A DNA stretch of 64,000 nucleotides from Pseudomonas sp. (GCF_028293835.1 NZ_JAQGNX010000082.1:1-64000), one strand, 5' to 3'. Counted from the stretch's first letter, positions 8,062-20,511 are shown. Made by a program: numbers and translations. Notes: generated by a model from the letters alone, not told the origin.

Positions 8062-8293
8062 TCCTGCTCCAGCGGCGGGCGCGCATTGCCGCAACCTGGT
8101 CATCGGTGGCGAATTTACCTTGATCAGCCTCTTCTACCGCCAATTCAATCTGCGCAATCAAAGCCCTCTCGTGCTCGATGTAGTCGCGAAGAACATCCAT
8201 CGCCAAACAGCTCACGATTTGGCCATTCGTCTTAGCCAGATCGGAGAGCGAGTTCGAAAGGTCTTCCGGCAGGTCCAGGGATATCCCGGTCAT
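8051..8293 (-). CDS. parD: ParD-type ribbon-helix-helix antitoxin
   Basis: This 80-residue protein starts MTGISLDLPEDLSNSLSDLA, the beta-strand and first helix of a CopG/RHH antitoxin. It continues with a dimerisation helix and a charged C-terminal toxin-binding tail (QGKFATDDQVAAMRARRW). In this family the protein binds and neutralises ParE and represses its own operon. The coding frame is intact, unlike the toxin downstream. Loss of the toxin would remove the need for the antitoxin, so the locus is probably decaying. Confidence 0.82.
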   Translation of the reverse strand: MTGISLDLPEDLSNSLSDLAKTNGQIVSCLAMDVLRDYIEHERALIAQIELAVEEADQGKFATDDQVAAMRARRWSRNAG

Positions 8294-8484
8294 GGCAGCC
8301 TCGATGGTGAGCGGTTGATGAACATCTTATACCGGCAAGCGCTCACTTGGATTAGCAGGTCGTCGCGACGATATTTCACAATTTTCCGCAGTAGAGCCTG
8401 ATTCTACTAAGCAACGCTCGCCAGAGAACCGCGAGATATACATGCCAGCTTCATGATCGCGTGCGAACATTACGCAGGACTTGA
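8294..8484. other. Short region without a gene between the parDE and higBA remnants
   Basis: No open frame with a recognisable motif is present. It should contain the promoter of parD (minus strand) and the lost 5' part of the higB-like toxin gene. The toxin similarity starts only at 8485. Confidence 0.4.
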
Positions 8485-8616
8485 TGCGCGATCCTGTTGC
8501 TGGGTGGCGACAAAACGGTCAAGACCGTTGGGTACCAAGAGTACGTCGCTCAGGCTGAAAACCTGTACGACGAATACTTGGAAACCTTAAAGAGAGAGGG
8601 CTACGACAATGGCTAA
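8485..8616 (+). pseudogene. C-terminal remnant of a HigB-like toxin
   Basis: The frame open from 8485 encodes AILLLGGDKT, the hallmark of the Gp49/HigB toxin family, and then EYVAQAENLYDEYLETLKR up to a stop at 8614-8616. A stop (8482-8484) lies immediately upstream, and the first half of the toxin is missing. Between 8515 and 8530 two compensating indels change about five residues relative to the expected GQDRWY. The end overlaps the antitoxin ATG (8609) by 8 bases, the normal toxin-antitoxin arrangement. Confidence 0.65.
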
Positions 8617-8863
8617 GAAATTCACAGAATTGATGGCGCAGCGCTCGCCTGACTCTCGCGAGCGTGCAAACGCCCTGTATCAAAAGCTGCGCGCCGAAAT
8701 GCCGTTGCACGAGTTGCGACCAGCCAAAGAGTTGAGCCAGGACGACTTGGCAAAAACGCTGCACATCAATCAAGCAACCCTCTTTAAAATGTAACGGCGC
8801 AGGGACATGTACATCAGCACCTTCGACGCGATCTTTCCTGATGGGCAGGTGAAAATCGAAGGA
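8609..8863 (+). pseudogene. HigA-like XRE antitoxin, interrupted and internally deleted
   Basis: The frame from ATG 8609 encodes MAKKFTELMAQRSPDSRERA, MPLHELRPAKELSQDDLAK and LHINQATLFKM, a helix-turn-helix antitoxin of the HigA type. A TAA (8792-8794) replaces the expected Glu codon after LFKM. The same frame resumes RRRDMYIST and then jumps to FPDGQVKI, so about 14 residues of the C-terminal domain are missing. The gene runs into the right copy of the direct repeat. Confidence 0.7.
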
Positions 8864-8920
8864 GCCGCAAGTCCCGCGTTAGTGGATATCCCACAGGCCG
8901 CAGGGGCCTTGATCCCTGAT
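8862..8920. repeat. Right copy of ~60-bp direct repeat (candidate att site)
   Basis: This segment matches 906-966 in the same orientation with one substitution block and a 2-base length difference. It begins inside the end of the higA remnant. Together the copies enclose about 7.9 kb with the intact integrase next to the left one. Confidence 0.65.
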
Positions 8921-9008
8921 CCACAGGGGCATCATCGCACCGGTCAAACAGGGCGCTTTACTCACTTGCCGAGTAGCCACAGCACTACGGAGATTTCCAT
9001 GATAAAGT

Positions 9009-9033
9009 CCGGCGCGATGACATCTCGCGCCGG
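9009..9033. promoter_or_regulatory. Perfect 9-bp dyad upstream of the OTU/GT operon
   Basis: CCGGCGCGA (9009-9017), a 7-base spacer and TCGCGCCGG (9025-9033) form a perfect inverted repeat 46-70 bp before the first gene of the operon. It could be a regulator site or a leader hairpin. Confidence 0.45.
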
Positions 9034-9078
9034 TTGTCGCAGCCTGACCAGATCGCGTGAAAACAAGGAGCCTCGGCG

Positions 9079-9486
9079 ATGTTGACGATTCGTGACGTGC
9101 AGATGCGGGGCCTCGACGTCACCATGCGGGAGAGCTTTCTCAGGGGTTTGCAGGACTCGCTCGTGCTGACGCTGCCGGCGCTGGCCGAGAGCCTTGGCTC
9201 GGATGAGCTCCAACAGCGAATCGCCACGGCGTTTGATCGGGCGGCAGAGCGGGGCATCCGGCAGCAATCGAGCGCGGCCGTGTTCGTGAGGCTTTCGCTC
9301 TCCATCGGGCCACGCTTCGACGAGTTGCCTGCGGTCTTGGCAATCTTGTCGGGTGACGATGGTACGGCCGATGAGCGCATGCTGCGACTCGCAACCGATG
9401 TTCCGCCCGAGGCGTGGGCGGAGGCGGCACACGATGCACACGTGTTCCCATGGGATGCCGTTGATGCCGCCCGCCGAGAGGGCTGA
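9079..9486 (+). CDS. Small helper-like protein preceding the OTU/GT protein
   Basis: This 135-residue protein has AAGGAG 8 bases before its ATG. It begins MLTIRDVQMRGLDVTMRES and later shows RAAERGI, FVRLSLSIGPRFDELP and a closing RMLRL region. This pattern resembles a family of small proteins commonly encoded beside VgrG/PAAR or polymorphic-toxin genes (my recollection, not searched). It ends 3 bases before the 920-residue protein, so the two are one transcription unit. If the family match holds, it points to an effector-loading role. It is GC-rich, unlike the ABC-3C genes just upstream. Confidence 0.7.
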   Translation: MLTIRDVQMRGLDVTMRESFLRGLQDSLVLTLPALAESLGSDELQQRIATAFDRAAERGIRQQSSAAVFVRLSLSIGPRFDELPAVLAILSGDDGTADERMLRLATDVPPEAWAEAAHDAHVFPWDAVDAARREG

Positions 9487-9489
9487 CAC

Positions 9490-12644
<3,155 letters not shown>

Positions 12645-13025
12645 TCAATCCCCACTAACAAAATTCCCCGGCCTCCTCACTCCCCGCTCGATCTCTCTAA
12701 ACGTCCCATCATCCGTAGCCGCCAACAACCGTCTACCATCCTTCAACGTCACCCAGAACGTAACCTCGGTCTCTTCATTCGCGAAAATTACCCCAGCCGC
12801 GGCACCCAACGGCCCAAGCATCAGCGCGCCTGCTAACCCAAGGCTGATCGCATCTTCGAGCTTCTTGTTCGACCCAGTCGTGGCGACTTCGATAGCTTTT
12901 AGGGAAGTGACCGGAATGCTGATCCCAGGCCACGGATAGAGTGGGGTTTCGAGGTTGAGCAGGCCGGCGTGGTATTCGCCGTCACCTTGCAGGAAGTCGC
13001 CTGCCAGTACTTTTACCTTAGTCAT
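12645..13025 (-). CDS. Conserved hypothetical protein with glycine-rich hydrophobic segment
   Basis: This 126-residue protein has AAGGAG upstream of its ATG. It has a beta-rich N-terminus (KVKVLAGDFLQGDGEY), one Gly/Ala-rich hydrophobic segment at 60-82, and a short C-terminal part TFWVTLKDGRRLLA that resembles the end of a PH-like or SHOCT-adjacent domain. It looks like a small Pseudomonas family of unknown function. It marks the return to core-like DNA after the accessory region. Confidence 0.7.
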   Translation of the reverse strand: MTKVKVLAGDFLQGDGEYHAGLLNLETPLYPWPGISIPVTSLKAIEVATTGSNKKLEDAISLGLAGALMLGPLGAAAGVIFANEETEVTFWVTLKDGRRLLAATDDGTFREIERGVRRPGNFVSGD

Positions 13026-13316
13026 TTTGTATCTCTCCTTAAGTAAGCTAGAGAACTCTGAGCTAAATTTTGGCGCTTGATTTTCGTCACGGTCAACCTC
13101 GACTGGACGAGATGTAATGGTGATGTAACGAGCGTTTGGCGAAGCGTTTCAGCAAGCGATTTTTGCGGTTTTTAGCCGCGATGACGCCGGCAAGCCTGAA
13201 CGATTGTGCACCAATTTGTACCAACGTATAGCCACACTCAGATGTGTACTTTCACTGAAAAATCACAGCAGCAGCTTCACCGTGTAGTCGGCTGTTTATT
13301 GTGAATGGAGCTTCTT

Positions 13317-13589
13317 ATGACTGCCGGCTTTGTGTTCGACCCGAATGCTATTTACGACGTGAAAAAGCCTCAGGATGCCCATCCGGTGTGGCGGATCCAG
13401 GATCGAAAAGTTTACGCGTACCTTGAGCACGATCCGCGACGGGACTGGAGCGGCGACATTGGGGTATTGGTGGTGTGTTCACCTCAAAGACTGGTGGATC
13501 ACGACGGGCATGATTTGGCGTTTATTGAAGGTGAACATGTACGGTGTGTGGATGGCCGGGAATTTTCGTTGGTGGTGGCGAGGGGGTAG
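13317..13589 (+). CDS. Small conserved hypothetical protein
   Basis: This is a 90-residue soluble protein without signal or membrane segment, beginning MTAGFVFDPNAIYDVKKPQ. The ATG at 13317 is preferred over 13305 because GGAG lies 6 bases upstream of it. It contains WRIQDRKVYAYLEHDP and a C-terminal beta-rich region. I do not recognise a family. No operon partner is evident. About 290 bases without a gene follow before the iron importer. Confidence 0.6.
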   Translation: MTAGFVFDPNAIYDVKKPQDAHPVWRIQDRKVYAYLEHDPRRDWSGDIGVLVVCSPQRLVDHDGHDLAFIEGEHVRCVDGREFSLVVARG

Positions 13590-13787
13590 TTTTGTTCGCC
13601 GGGTTTGTACCGATAGATGAGTATGAAGATGAGGATAATGCGAAAGAACGCGGGGAGAGTGTGTGCGTGCAACCGCCAGCGGGAATCCTGCAGAGGAGTT
13701 AATGGAGAACGCCAAGCATGCAATGTTGTGCTGGCCAACATGAATTTCACTAAAATTATGCTCAGATGCGGGCGCGGATCTTAATGC

Positions 13788-13806
13788 AAGCAATTCTTAT
13801 TGCGGT
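13788..13806 (+). promoter_or_regulatory. Candidate Fur box upstream of the iron importer
   Basis: GCAAT-TCTT-ATTGC (13790-13803) is an A/T-rich dyad resembling weak Fur operators, located about 75 bp before the ferric-binding-protein gene. Iron repression through Fur is the usual control of such importers. The match is only partial. Confidence 0.35.
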
Positions 13807-13876
13807 ATGATCAGCGTGCCTGACAATAGGGAAATCCCCACAGGCTCTTTTTTAATTTTGCGGAGCTGCCTTTACG

Positions 13877-14893
13877 ATGACTTCCCGTATCCCCTCGTTT
13901 GCCAAAGCGGCCTTATTGGTCACGTCCATGATGGCCGCTGGCAGTGTGTTTGCCGCGCCAAGTGCTGACGGCATCACGGTGTACAACGCGCAACACGAAA
14001 GCCTGACCCAAGCGTGGGTCGACGGCTTCACACACGACACCGGGATTAAAGTCACCGTGCGTAACGGCGACGACAGCGAGTTGGGTAACCAAATCGTTCA
14101 GGAAGGCGCAGTTTCTCCAGCCGATGTGTTTTTGACCGAAAACTCGCCCGCCATGGTGCTGGTTGATAGCGCCGGTTTGTTCGCGCCCGTGGAACCCGCA
14201 ACGTTGAGCCAAGTGAACTCGGCTTATCGCCCAGCCCACGGCAAGTGGGTCGGTATCGCCGCTCGTTCGACTGTTTTTGTTTATAACAAAGACAAAATGA
14301 CCGCTGCCGATATGCCTAAGTCGCTGCTTGATCTGGCCAACCCGAGCTGGAAAGGTCGCTGGGCTGCATCACCGTCCGGTGCCGACTTCCAGGCTATTGT
14401 CAGCGCGCTGCTTGAGCAGAAAGGCGAAGCAGCAACGCTGGACTGGCTGAAGGCGATGAAAACCAACTTTACCGCGTTCCGTGGTAACGGCTCTGTGCTG
14501 AAAGCTGTAAATGCTGGCCAAGTCGACAGCGGTGTGATCTATCACTACTACCCATTGGTTGATCAATCCAAAACCGGTGAGAACAGCAATAAAGTCGGCG
14601 TGTATTACTTCAAGCACAAAGACCCTGGCGCGTTCGTCAGCCTCTCTGGCGGCGGTGTCCTGGCGTCCAGCAAACATAAAGAAGAAGCTCAGGCTTTCTT
14701 GAAGTGGGTCACAGGCAAACAAGGCCAGGCGATTCTGAAAGACGGCACATCGTTTGAATACGCAGTGGGCCTGGGCGCGGCGTCTAACGCCAAGTTGACA
14801 CCGCTCGCCGAACTGGATGCGCCGGTGGTGGACGCATCCAAACTCGACAGCAAAAAGACTGTTGAGCTGATGACTAAAGCAGGGTTGTTGTAA
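13877..14893 (+). CDS. fbpA: Ferric-iron ABC importer periplasmic binding protein
   Basis: This 338-residue protein has a signal peptide (residues 1-26, cleavage after VFA), and the mature part reads as a family-1 iron-binding protein: ITVYNAQHE, then [18 protein letters not shown]. The adjacent tyrosines in VIYHYYPLV match the tyrosine pair that holds Fe3+ in FbpA-type proteins. It delivers ferric iron to the membrane permease encoded 4 bases downstream. The three genes form one operon. Confidence 0.88.
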   Translation: MTSRIPSFAKAALLVTSMMAAGSVFAAPSADGITVYNAQHESLTQAWVDGFTHDTGIKVTVRNGDDSELGNQIVQEGAVSPADVFLTENSPAMVLVDSAGLFAPVEPATLSQVNSAYRPAHGKWVGIAARSTVFVYNKDKMTAADMPKSLLDLANPSWKGRWAASPSGADFQAIVSALLEQKGEAATLDWLKAMKTNFTAFRGNGSVLKAVNAGQVDSGVIYHYYPLVDQSKTGENSNKVGVYYFKHKDPGAFVSLSGGGVLASSKHKEEAQAFLKWVTGKQGQAILKDGTSFEYAVGLGAASNAKLTPLAELDAPVVDASKLDSKKTVELMTKAGLL

Positions 14894-14897
14894 GGTT

Positions 14898-16526
14898 ATG
14901 GCGGAGCCTATTTCAAATGTCGCAGTCGAGGCATCGGAAGTGTTTGGCGTGATCGATAAGGTCATTCCAGCCTCCGCCATTAAGGGACGGCCCCGCTCAC
15001 CCGGCGGCCGTCCTGCTACATGGATTGTTGTCACCTCCGTACTGGTTTCATTGCTGGCTTTATTGCCATTGGGATTTGTTGTCGGCATTTCTATCCAGAC
15101 CGGCTGGGCAACTATTGTGGAGCTGGTCTTTCGGCCAAGGGTCGGAGAATTGCTGGTTAATACCGTGTTGCTGGTCGTGCTCACGGTGCCGTTGTGCGTG
15201 ATCCTTGGCGTAGCGCTGGCGTGGCTGACCGAGCGCAGCGATCTGCCGTTTCGACGCGTGTGGTCTCTACTGGCGGTCGCGCCCCTCGCGGTGCCTGCGT
15301 TCGTGCACAGCTACGCGTGGGTTAGTCTGGTGCCATCGATCCATGGGCTGTTTGCCGGGGTGTTGGTGTCGGTCATCGCTTATTTCCCCTTCCTTTACCT
15401 GCCTGCGGCTGCCGCGTTGCGACGCCTGGATCCGGGTATCGAAGACGTAGCGGAGTCGCTGGGTTTGAAACCCTGGGCGGTGTTTTTTCGGATCGTGCTG
15501 CCGCAGTTGCGGCTGGCGATCTGGGGTGGGGGGTTGTTGGTCGGGCTGCATCTGCTGGCCGAGTACGGTCTGTACGCCATGGTTCGTTTCGACACGTTTA
15601 CCACGGCGATTTTCGATCAGTTTCAATCCTCATTTAACGGCCCCGCAGCGAATATGCTGGCGGGGGTGTTGGCCTTATGTTGCCTGGCGATGTTGACGTT
15701 TGAATCAGCCACACGCGGCAAAGCTCGTTATGCGCGGGTCGGCTCCGGCAGCGCGCGCCAGCAACGCATCTGCATTCTGGACCGCAAAACCACGGCCTTG
15801 GCGCTGTTGCTGCCCATAGCGGCGACTGCGCTGGCGTTGGGTGTGCCGTTGATCACCTTAGGAAAATGGTTGATCGCAGGAGGTTCAGCCGTTTGGCGCA
15901 TGGACACGATTCTGCCGGCGCTGGAGCAGACGCTGATATTGGCCAGCACTGGCGCGATCATTACCACCTGCGCGGCGATCCCTATTGCTTGGCTGTCGGT
16001 ACGCTCGCCGGGGCGTTTGCATCGTCTGCTGGAAAGCTGCAATTACATCACCAGTTCGTTGCCTGGCATCGTGGTTGCGCTGGCGTTGGTGACGGTCACC
16101 ATCAAGTTCGCCCGGCCGATTTACCAAACGGCGATTACCGTGTTGTTGGCCTATGTGCTGATGTTCTTGCCTCGGGCGCTGGTCAACCTGCGCGCGGGCA
16201 TCGCCCAAGCTCCAGTGGAGCTGGAGAACATGGCTCGTAGCCTTGGTCGCTCGCCGATCCAGGCCTTGTGGGTGATCACCATGCGTCTTGCTTCGCCCGG
16301 CGCGGCCGCTGGCGTGGCGCTGGTGTTCCTCGCCATCACCAACGAGTTAACCGCGACCCTGCTGCTCGCGCCCAACGGCACACGTACATTGGCGACTGGC
16401 TTTTGGGCCATGACCAGTGAAATCGACTACGCCGCTGCGGCGCCTTACGCACTGATCATGGTCCTGCTGTCGCTTCCGCTGACGGCGCTTCTTTATCATC
16501 AATCCAAACGCACGGCAGGCCGATGA
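14898..16526 (+). CDS. fbpB: Ferric-iron ABC importer permease (fused)
   Basis: This 542-residue inner-membrane protein has about 12 hydrophobic segments in two homologous halves, the usual single-chain permease of FbpB/SfuB type. Each half carries an EAA-like loop that docks the ATPase: [20 protein letters not shown] in the first and [18 protein letters not shown] in the second. The start is 4 bases after the stop of the binding-protein gene, and its stop overlaps the ATPase start (ATGA). Confidence 0.88.
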   Translation: MAEPISNVAVEASEVFGVIDKVIPASAIKGRPRSPGGRPATWIVVTSVLVSLLALLPLGFVVGISIQTGWATIVELVFRPRVGELLVNTVLLVVLTVPLCVILGVALAWLTERSDLPFRRVWSLLAVAPLAVPAFVHSYAWVSLVPSIHGLFAGVLVSVIAYFPFLYLPAAAALRRLDPGIEDVAESLGLKPWAVFFRIVLPQLRLAIWGGGLLVGLHLLAEYGLYAMVRFDTFTTAIFDQFQSSFNGPAANMLAGVLALCCLAMLTFESATRGKARYARVGSGSARQQRICILDRKTTALALLLPIAATALALGVPLITLGKWLIAGGSAVWRMDTILPALEQTLILASTGAIITTCAAIPIAWLSVRSPGRLHRLLESCNYITSSLPGIVVALALVTVTIKFARPIYQTAITVLLAYVLMFLPRALVNLRAGIAQAPVELENMARSLGRSPIQALWVITMRLASPGAAAGVALVFLAITNELTATLLLAPNGTRTLATGFWAMTSEIDYAAAAPYALIMVLLSLPLTALLYHQSKRTAGR

Positions 16527-17575
16527 GCTCTCTTGAATTACACGCTATCTGCAAATCCTTCGGTTCGTTGCCGGCTGTGGATAACGTCAGTTTGTCAGTG
16601 CCTGAGGGCAGTCGCACCGCCATCGTCGGGCCTTCCGGTTCGGGCAAAACCACCTTGCTCAGAATGATTGCCGGCTTCGAGTTTCCCGACTCTGGAAGTA
16701 TCACGCTGAACGGCACACCCTTGGTCAACGGACCGATCGAGGTGCCGGCTCATCAGCGCTTGATCGGCTATGTCCCACAAGACGGCGCGCTGTTTCCGCA
16801 CATGACCGTCGCTGCCAACATCGGCTTTGGTCTGCCTGGCAACGCCGCGTCGAAACAGCAGCGCATTAACGAGTTGATGGAAATGGTCGCCCTCGACAGC
16901 CGCATGCTGCCGCGTTGGCCCCACGAATTGTCCGGTGGCCAGCAACAGCGAGTCGCCCTCGCCCGGGCGTTGGCCCAACGGCCGAAACTGATGCTGCTGG
17001 ACGAACCGTTTTCCGCCCTCGACACCGGCTTGCGCGCCTCCATGCGCAAAGCCGTGGCCAAGCTGCTCTCGGATGCGGGCGTCACCACCATTCTTGTGAC
17101 CCATGATCAGGCCGAAGCCTTGTCGTTCGCTCATCAACTGGCTGTTATGCGCCAAGGCAAACTGATCCAGGTCGGACCGCCGATGGACCTCTATCTACGT
17201 CCCCGCGATGAGGAAACCGCGCTTTTCCTCGGCGATGCCGTAGTGCTCCCCGCTACAGTCGAAGGCGGCTGGGCAACCTGCGAACTGGGCCGAGTGCCGG
17301 TGGCGGACACGGCATTCAAAGGTGCCGCGCAGATCATGTTGCGGCCAGAACAGATTGAACTGTCGGCATCTGGCTCATCAAATGAAGGCTGTTTAGGCGT
17401 TGTTACCGACAGCGACTTTGGCGGCAATGCTTGCATGCTGACCGTACGGCTTCAGACTGGGTCGTCTGCGCGCGAGTTGCTGGTTCGCAGCTTGAGCATT
17501 CATGCGCCACTGGTTGGAAATACCGTGGGGGTTAGAGTTGTTGGCAGTGGCCATGTGTTGGGTGGTGGTCAATAA
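16523..17575 (+). CDS. fbpC: Ferric-iron ABC importer ATPase
   Basis: This is a 350-residue ATPase. It shows Walker [10 protein letters not shown], signature [15 protein letters not shown], Walker [13 protein letters not shown] and the switch histidine in [11 protein letters not shown]-terminal TOBE-like part follows (from about residue 240). It energises the permease encoded upstream. The start lies in a 4-base overlap with that gene. A strong hairpin follows between this gene and the convergent dehydrogenase. Confidence 0.9.
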   Translation: MSSLELHAICKSFGSLPAVDNVSLSVPEGSRTAIVGPSGSGKTTLLRMIAGFEFPDSGSITLNGTPLVNGPIEVPAHQRLIGYVPQDGALFPHMTVAANIGFGLPGNAASKQQRINELMEMVALDSRMLPRWPHELSGGQQQRVALARALAQRPKLMLLDEPFSALDTGLRASMRKAVAKLLSDAGVTTILVTHDQAEALSFAHQLAVMRQGKLIQVGPPMDLYLRPRDEETALFLGDAVVLPATVEGGWATCELGRVPVADTAFKGAAQIMLRPEQIELSASGSSNEGCLGVVTDSDFGGNACMLTVRLQTGSSARELLVRSLSIHAPLVGNTVGVRVVGSGHVLGGGQ

Positions 17576-17609
17576 ACACTGGCGATTAAATCCCGCAGTG
17601 CAAGTTAAG

Positions 17610-17629
17610 CGGGTGCCCCCAGGCACCCG
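17610..17629. terminator. Hairpin between convergent fbpC and dehydrogenase genes
   Basis: CGGGTGCC, loop CCCA and GGCACCCG form a perfect 8-bp stem midway between the two gene ends. Only a weak T-containing tail (TATATTCATTT) follows, so terminator activity is likely but not certain. Confidence 0.5.
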
Positions 17630-17634
17630 TATAT

Positions 17635-18600
17635 TCATTTACTAAGCGCAAAAACCACTTTATTCCCGCTGCCCTTATTCACTTCTTCATACCGCGCCAG
17701 CCCTTCGTTCAACGGCGATTCGTAGATTCCGGTAGGCGACGGCAGCAGTCCTTCATCAAAGAACTGCCCGAACTGGTTGAGCATTTCGGCGCAGGCTTCG
17801 GTGCCGTAGAGCAAGGTGTTGATGCCCACTACTGAGCCGCCTTTACGGTACAGCGCCAGGGTTGGCATCTGTACGTGGCCGTCCACGGGCGCAGCGATGA
17901 TAGCGATACGACCAAAAGCGGCCAAGGCAGCCACGGCAGCAGGAAGCCAGAAGCCGGTGGTGTCGAAGATGACGTCGGCGCCACCGGAGAAGACGGCGTT
18001 GACTTGGGCGCCGAGGTCTTCGTGTTTGTCCAACAGAATGGCATCGAAGCCGTCTTCCCTAAGCGCTTTGATCTGTTCGGGACGACGCACCGCGCCGAGG
18101 ACTTGGGCGCCAAGAATTTTGCCGAATGCCAAGGCGGCGCTGCCAACTGCGCCGTTAGCGCCGATGACCAATAGGCGCGTGCCGGTTGTCACCAGGCTGC
18201 GCTGTAGGGCGTTCCATGCGGTGGTGAACGGTACGCCAAGGCTGGCGGCCTGGACGAAACTCAAGGCTTTTGGTTTGAGCGCGACGCCTTTGGCGGGCAA
18301 TGTGAGGTACTCCGCGTGGGAGCCGTCGCGAAAGAAGCCCGGCTCTTTGCCGGTGCCCCACACTTCTTGACCGAGCAGCGACTGTGGACCCTCAATCACG
18401 ATGCCCGCAAAGTCTCGACCGGGTATGCGTGGCATCGTGGTGTAGGGAAAACGCCCGAGTACGTTTTTTACATCGCTAGGGTTGAGCCCGGCGGCCTTAA
18501 CCTGAATCAATACCTCACCTTCAGCCGGCACTGGCTGAGGGACGTCAAGGTATTGCAGTGCCGACAGATCGCCGGTTTTGGAAAATTGCAGGGCTTTCAT
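17635..18600 (-). CDS. Zinc-independent quinone oxidoreductase-like dehydrogenase
   Basis: This 321-residue medium-chain dehydrogenase/reductase shows the GroES-like N-terminus with VKAAGLNPSDVKNVLGRF and PGRDFAGIV. The nucleotide-binding motif is VIGANGAVGSAALAFGK. The cysteines that bind structural and catalytic zinc in alcohol dehydrogenases are absent, as in NADPH:quinone reductases. The substrate is unknown. It is a single gene, convergent with the iron importer. Confidence 0.82.
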   Translation of the reverse strand: MKALQFSKTGDLSALQYLDVPQPVPAEGEVLIQVKAAGLNPSDVKNVLGRFPYTTMPRIPGRDFAGIVIEGPQSLLGQEVWGTGKEPGFFRDGSHAEYLTLPAKGVALKPKALSFVQAASLGVPFTTAWNALQRSLVTTGTRLLVIGANGAVGSAALAFGKILGAQVLGAVRRPEQIKALREDGFDAILLDKHEDLGAQVNAVFSGGADVIFDTTGFWLPAAVAALAAFGRIAIIAAPVDGHVQMPTLALYRKGGSVVGINTLLYGTEACAEMLNQFGQFFDEGLLPSPTGIYESPLNEGLARYEEVNKGSGNKVVFALSK

Positions 18601-18651
18601 AATGACTCCATCAAGCGAGAAAATTTTGGGTAAGGGCGCGGCGAGGCATTT

Positions 18652-18828
18652 TCAGGTCAGCCAGTGGCTAACCAGCCGCTTGCCCATGGGCCAGAGTTTT
18701 TCGCCCAACAGCATGCCCATCAACCCCACAAGGGCAATGGCGTGCGGCGCGGGAACGGCAATGTCACTGAGATCGGGCGGTGGAGCGAGGGCCATACGGG
18801 TTGTCCGATGAATACGAAGTTTGCGCAT
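18652..18828 (-). CDS. Small XapX-like (DUF1427) membrane protein
   Basis: This 58-residue frame encodes VPAPHAIALVGLMGMLLGEK followed by a short basic end. That is the conserved hydrophobic helix of the XapX family (usually S/VPAPP..IALVGL.GMLLGE). The N-terminal 25 residues do not look like the family's normal first membrane helix, so the gene may be truncated or have a disturbed 5' end. The function of the family is unknown. Confidence 0.55.
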   Translation of the reverse strand: MRKLRIHRTTRMALAPPPDLSDIAVPAPHAIALVGLMGMLLGEKLWPMGKRLVSHWLT

Positions 18829-18910
18829 GGTAACGACGGATGCTACGTACAGGGTGGTTAGCCACAGGCGGGGCGAATTCTAGCCGTGTGGCGCGACAAA
18901 GGTGTCAGTG

Positions 18911-19120
18911 TCAATTTTGCGGGATTAGAATCCGCACCAGTGCGTCCAATTCTGCATCGCTGATCAGCCCGGCGGGATAACGCGCCAAGAGCACTTGCCG
19001 TGATTGGTTTTCCGACACCATCGGGGCTCTGGTGGCCCTTAGCCAGTCGGCCATCATCTGGCGCGTGTCGCTACTTGCAGACAAGCCGCGAGCTGACTGC
19101 TGCTCAATCCCTGCATTCAT
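18911..19120 (-). CDS. Small hypothetical protein
   Basis: This 69-residue soluble protein has a GAGG-like ribosome site before its ATG. It begins MNAGIEQQSARGLSASSDTR and has a helical C-terminus (SDAELDALVRILIPQN). No family is recognised. Support comes from the ribosome site and the plausible amino-acid composition. Confidence 0.45.
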   Translation of the reverse strand: MNAGIEQQSARGLSASSDTRQMMADWLRATRAPMVSENQSRQVLLARYPAGLISDAELDALVRILIPQN

Positions 19121-19210
19121 GTGGACAACCTCTTAACCTTTGATCAGCTAAATGTACCCCTGTTTTATGACAGGTCCGCGAACGAAAACTTTAGTCAGCA
19201 ACGCTGTGCG

Positions 19211-19242
19211 CATAAAAAAGCCCATCGATCGATGGGCTTAAG
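19211..19242 (-). terminator. Terminator of the agmatine deiminase gene
   Basis: AAGCCCATCGATCGATGGGCTT is a perfect self-complementary stem. On the minus strand it is followed by a run of six T, so it is a strong intrinsic terminator for the minus-strand gene ending at 19264. Confidence 0.82.
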
Positions 19243-19263
19243 GTTAGCAAGAACAGGACCAAC

Positions 19264-20370
19264 TCAAACCTTGTGCGGTGCCGGCTGCTGTTGGGTCAGG
19301 CAGTGAATATTGCCGCCGCCTAGCAGTAACTCACGGCCCGGAACCATAACTACTTCATGTTCCGGGAACAGCTGTTGCAATATTTCCCGCGCCTTTTCGT
19401 CCAACGGGTCGTCAAAAGACGGCGCAATCAGGCCGCCATTGACGATAAGGAAGTTGACGTAGGACCCGGCCAGACGCACCAAAGGGTTGCGCTCTTGACT
19501 GCCATGCACTTGATCAACGCCTGCGCATTCTTCTTCGGTGGCAAACAGCGGCCCTGGAATTGGCATCTTATGCACGATCAACGGTCGGCCTTTGGCATCA
19601 CGGGCGTTTTCCAGCACGCCGATGGCGGCCTGACAACGTGGAAAGTTGGGATCTTTAGGATCATCCGTCCAGGCAAGTAACACTTCACCGGGCTGTACGA
19701 AACAGCAGAAGTTATCTACGTGGCCGTCGGTTTCGTCGTTGTACAAACCATCCGGCAACCAAATGATCTTTTCAACTGACAACTGATCGCGCAGCACTGC
19801 TTCTATCTGCTCGCGAGACAGATGAGGGTTGCGATTGCGGTTAAGCAAACACTCTTCGGTAGTAATCAGCGTGCCTTCGCCGTCCACATGGATCGATCCA
19901 CCTTCAAGCACAAACCCTTCGGTTTGGTACCGAGGGCAACGCTCGATTTCCATGATCTTGGTTGCCACTTGCTGGTCGAGGTTCCACGGCGCGTACAAGC
20001 CGCCGTCGAAACCGCCCCACGCGTTGAAGTCCCAATCGACACCGCGCACTTCGCCGTTGTCATTGATGACGAAGGTCGGGCCGGTGTCGCGCACCCACGC
20101 ATCGTTACTGCTGAGTTCAACGACGCGGATGTTTGGCATATCAAGGTGCGCGCGAGCGTTGTCGTACTGCCCTGCGGAAACACCCACCGTGACCGGTTCG
20201 AAACGGGCAATGGCTTTGGCCAGCGTCACATGCGCGTGCTGCACCGGCTTGCCGCCCAGACGCCAATTGTCCGGCCGCTCGGGCCAGATCATCCAAGTTT
20301 GGGTTTGTTGCGCCCATTCGGCGGGCATGTAAAAGCCATCGGCACGCGGTGAACGTTTCAGCGTCGTCAT
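19264..20370 (-). CDS. aguA: Agmatine deiminase
   Basis: This 368-residue enzyme hydrolyses agmatine to N-carbamoylputrescine and ammonia in polyamine and arginine catabolism. The start [19 protein letters not shown] matches the family start; an in-frame upstream ATG (20397) is rejected. The family's motifs are visible: [44 protein letters not shown] and the catalytic cysteine in GGGNIHC near the end. The usual partner aguB is not beside it here. The neighbour upstream is the kinase/aminotransferase fusion on the same strand, 141 bp away. Confidence 0.93.
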   Translation of the reverse strand: MTTLKRSPRADGFYMPAEWAQQTQTWMIWPERPDNWRLGGKPVQHAHVTLAKAIARFEPVTVGVSAGQYDNARAHLDMPNIRVVELSSNDAWVRDTGPTFVINDNGEVRGVDWDFNAWGGFDGGLYAPWNLDQQVATKIMEIERCPRYQTEGFVLEGGSIHVDGEGTLITTEECLLNRNRNPHLSREQIEAVLRDQLSVEKIIWLPDGLYNDETDGHVDNFCCFVQPGEVLLAWTDDPKDPNFPRCQAAIGVLENARDAKGRPLIVHKMPIPGPLFATEEECAGVDQVHGSQERNPLVRLAGSYVNFLIVNGGLIAPSFDDPLDEKAREILQQLFPEHEVVMVPGRELLLGGGNIHCLTQQQPAPHKV

Positions 20371-20411
20371 GGGACCAGGACTCCAAAGAGCTTGCAATGT
20401 AGGAGACGTTA

Positions 20412-20452
20412 TAGACGATAAATATCGGCGTTTAAAGGATAATTAGACGATA
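20412..20452 (-). promoter_or_regulatory. Paired 9-bp direct repeats upstream of aguA
   Basis: TAGACGATA occurs at 20412-20420 and again at 20444-20452, 32 bases apart start to start (about three helical turns), in the AT-rich leader of aguA. Such spacing suits a regulator that binds one face of the DNA. No regulator gene is adjacent. Confidence 0.45.
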
Positions 20453-20511
20453 TTACATTATTAACAATCACGGACACCGATAAAAATCGGCAACTATTGT
20501 TTTGCACCCCG

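Noticed and set aside
8807..9085. 92-codon frame starting MYISTFD
   Set aside because: It begins inside the interrupted higA frame and then reads through the direct repeat; it is the tail of a pseudogene, not a gene.
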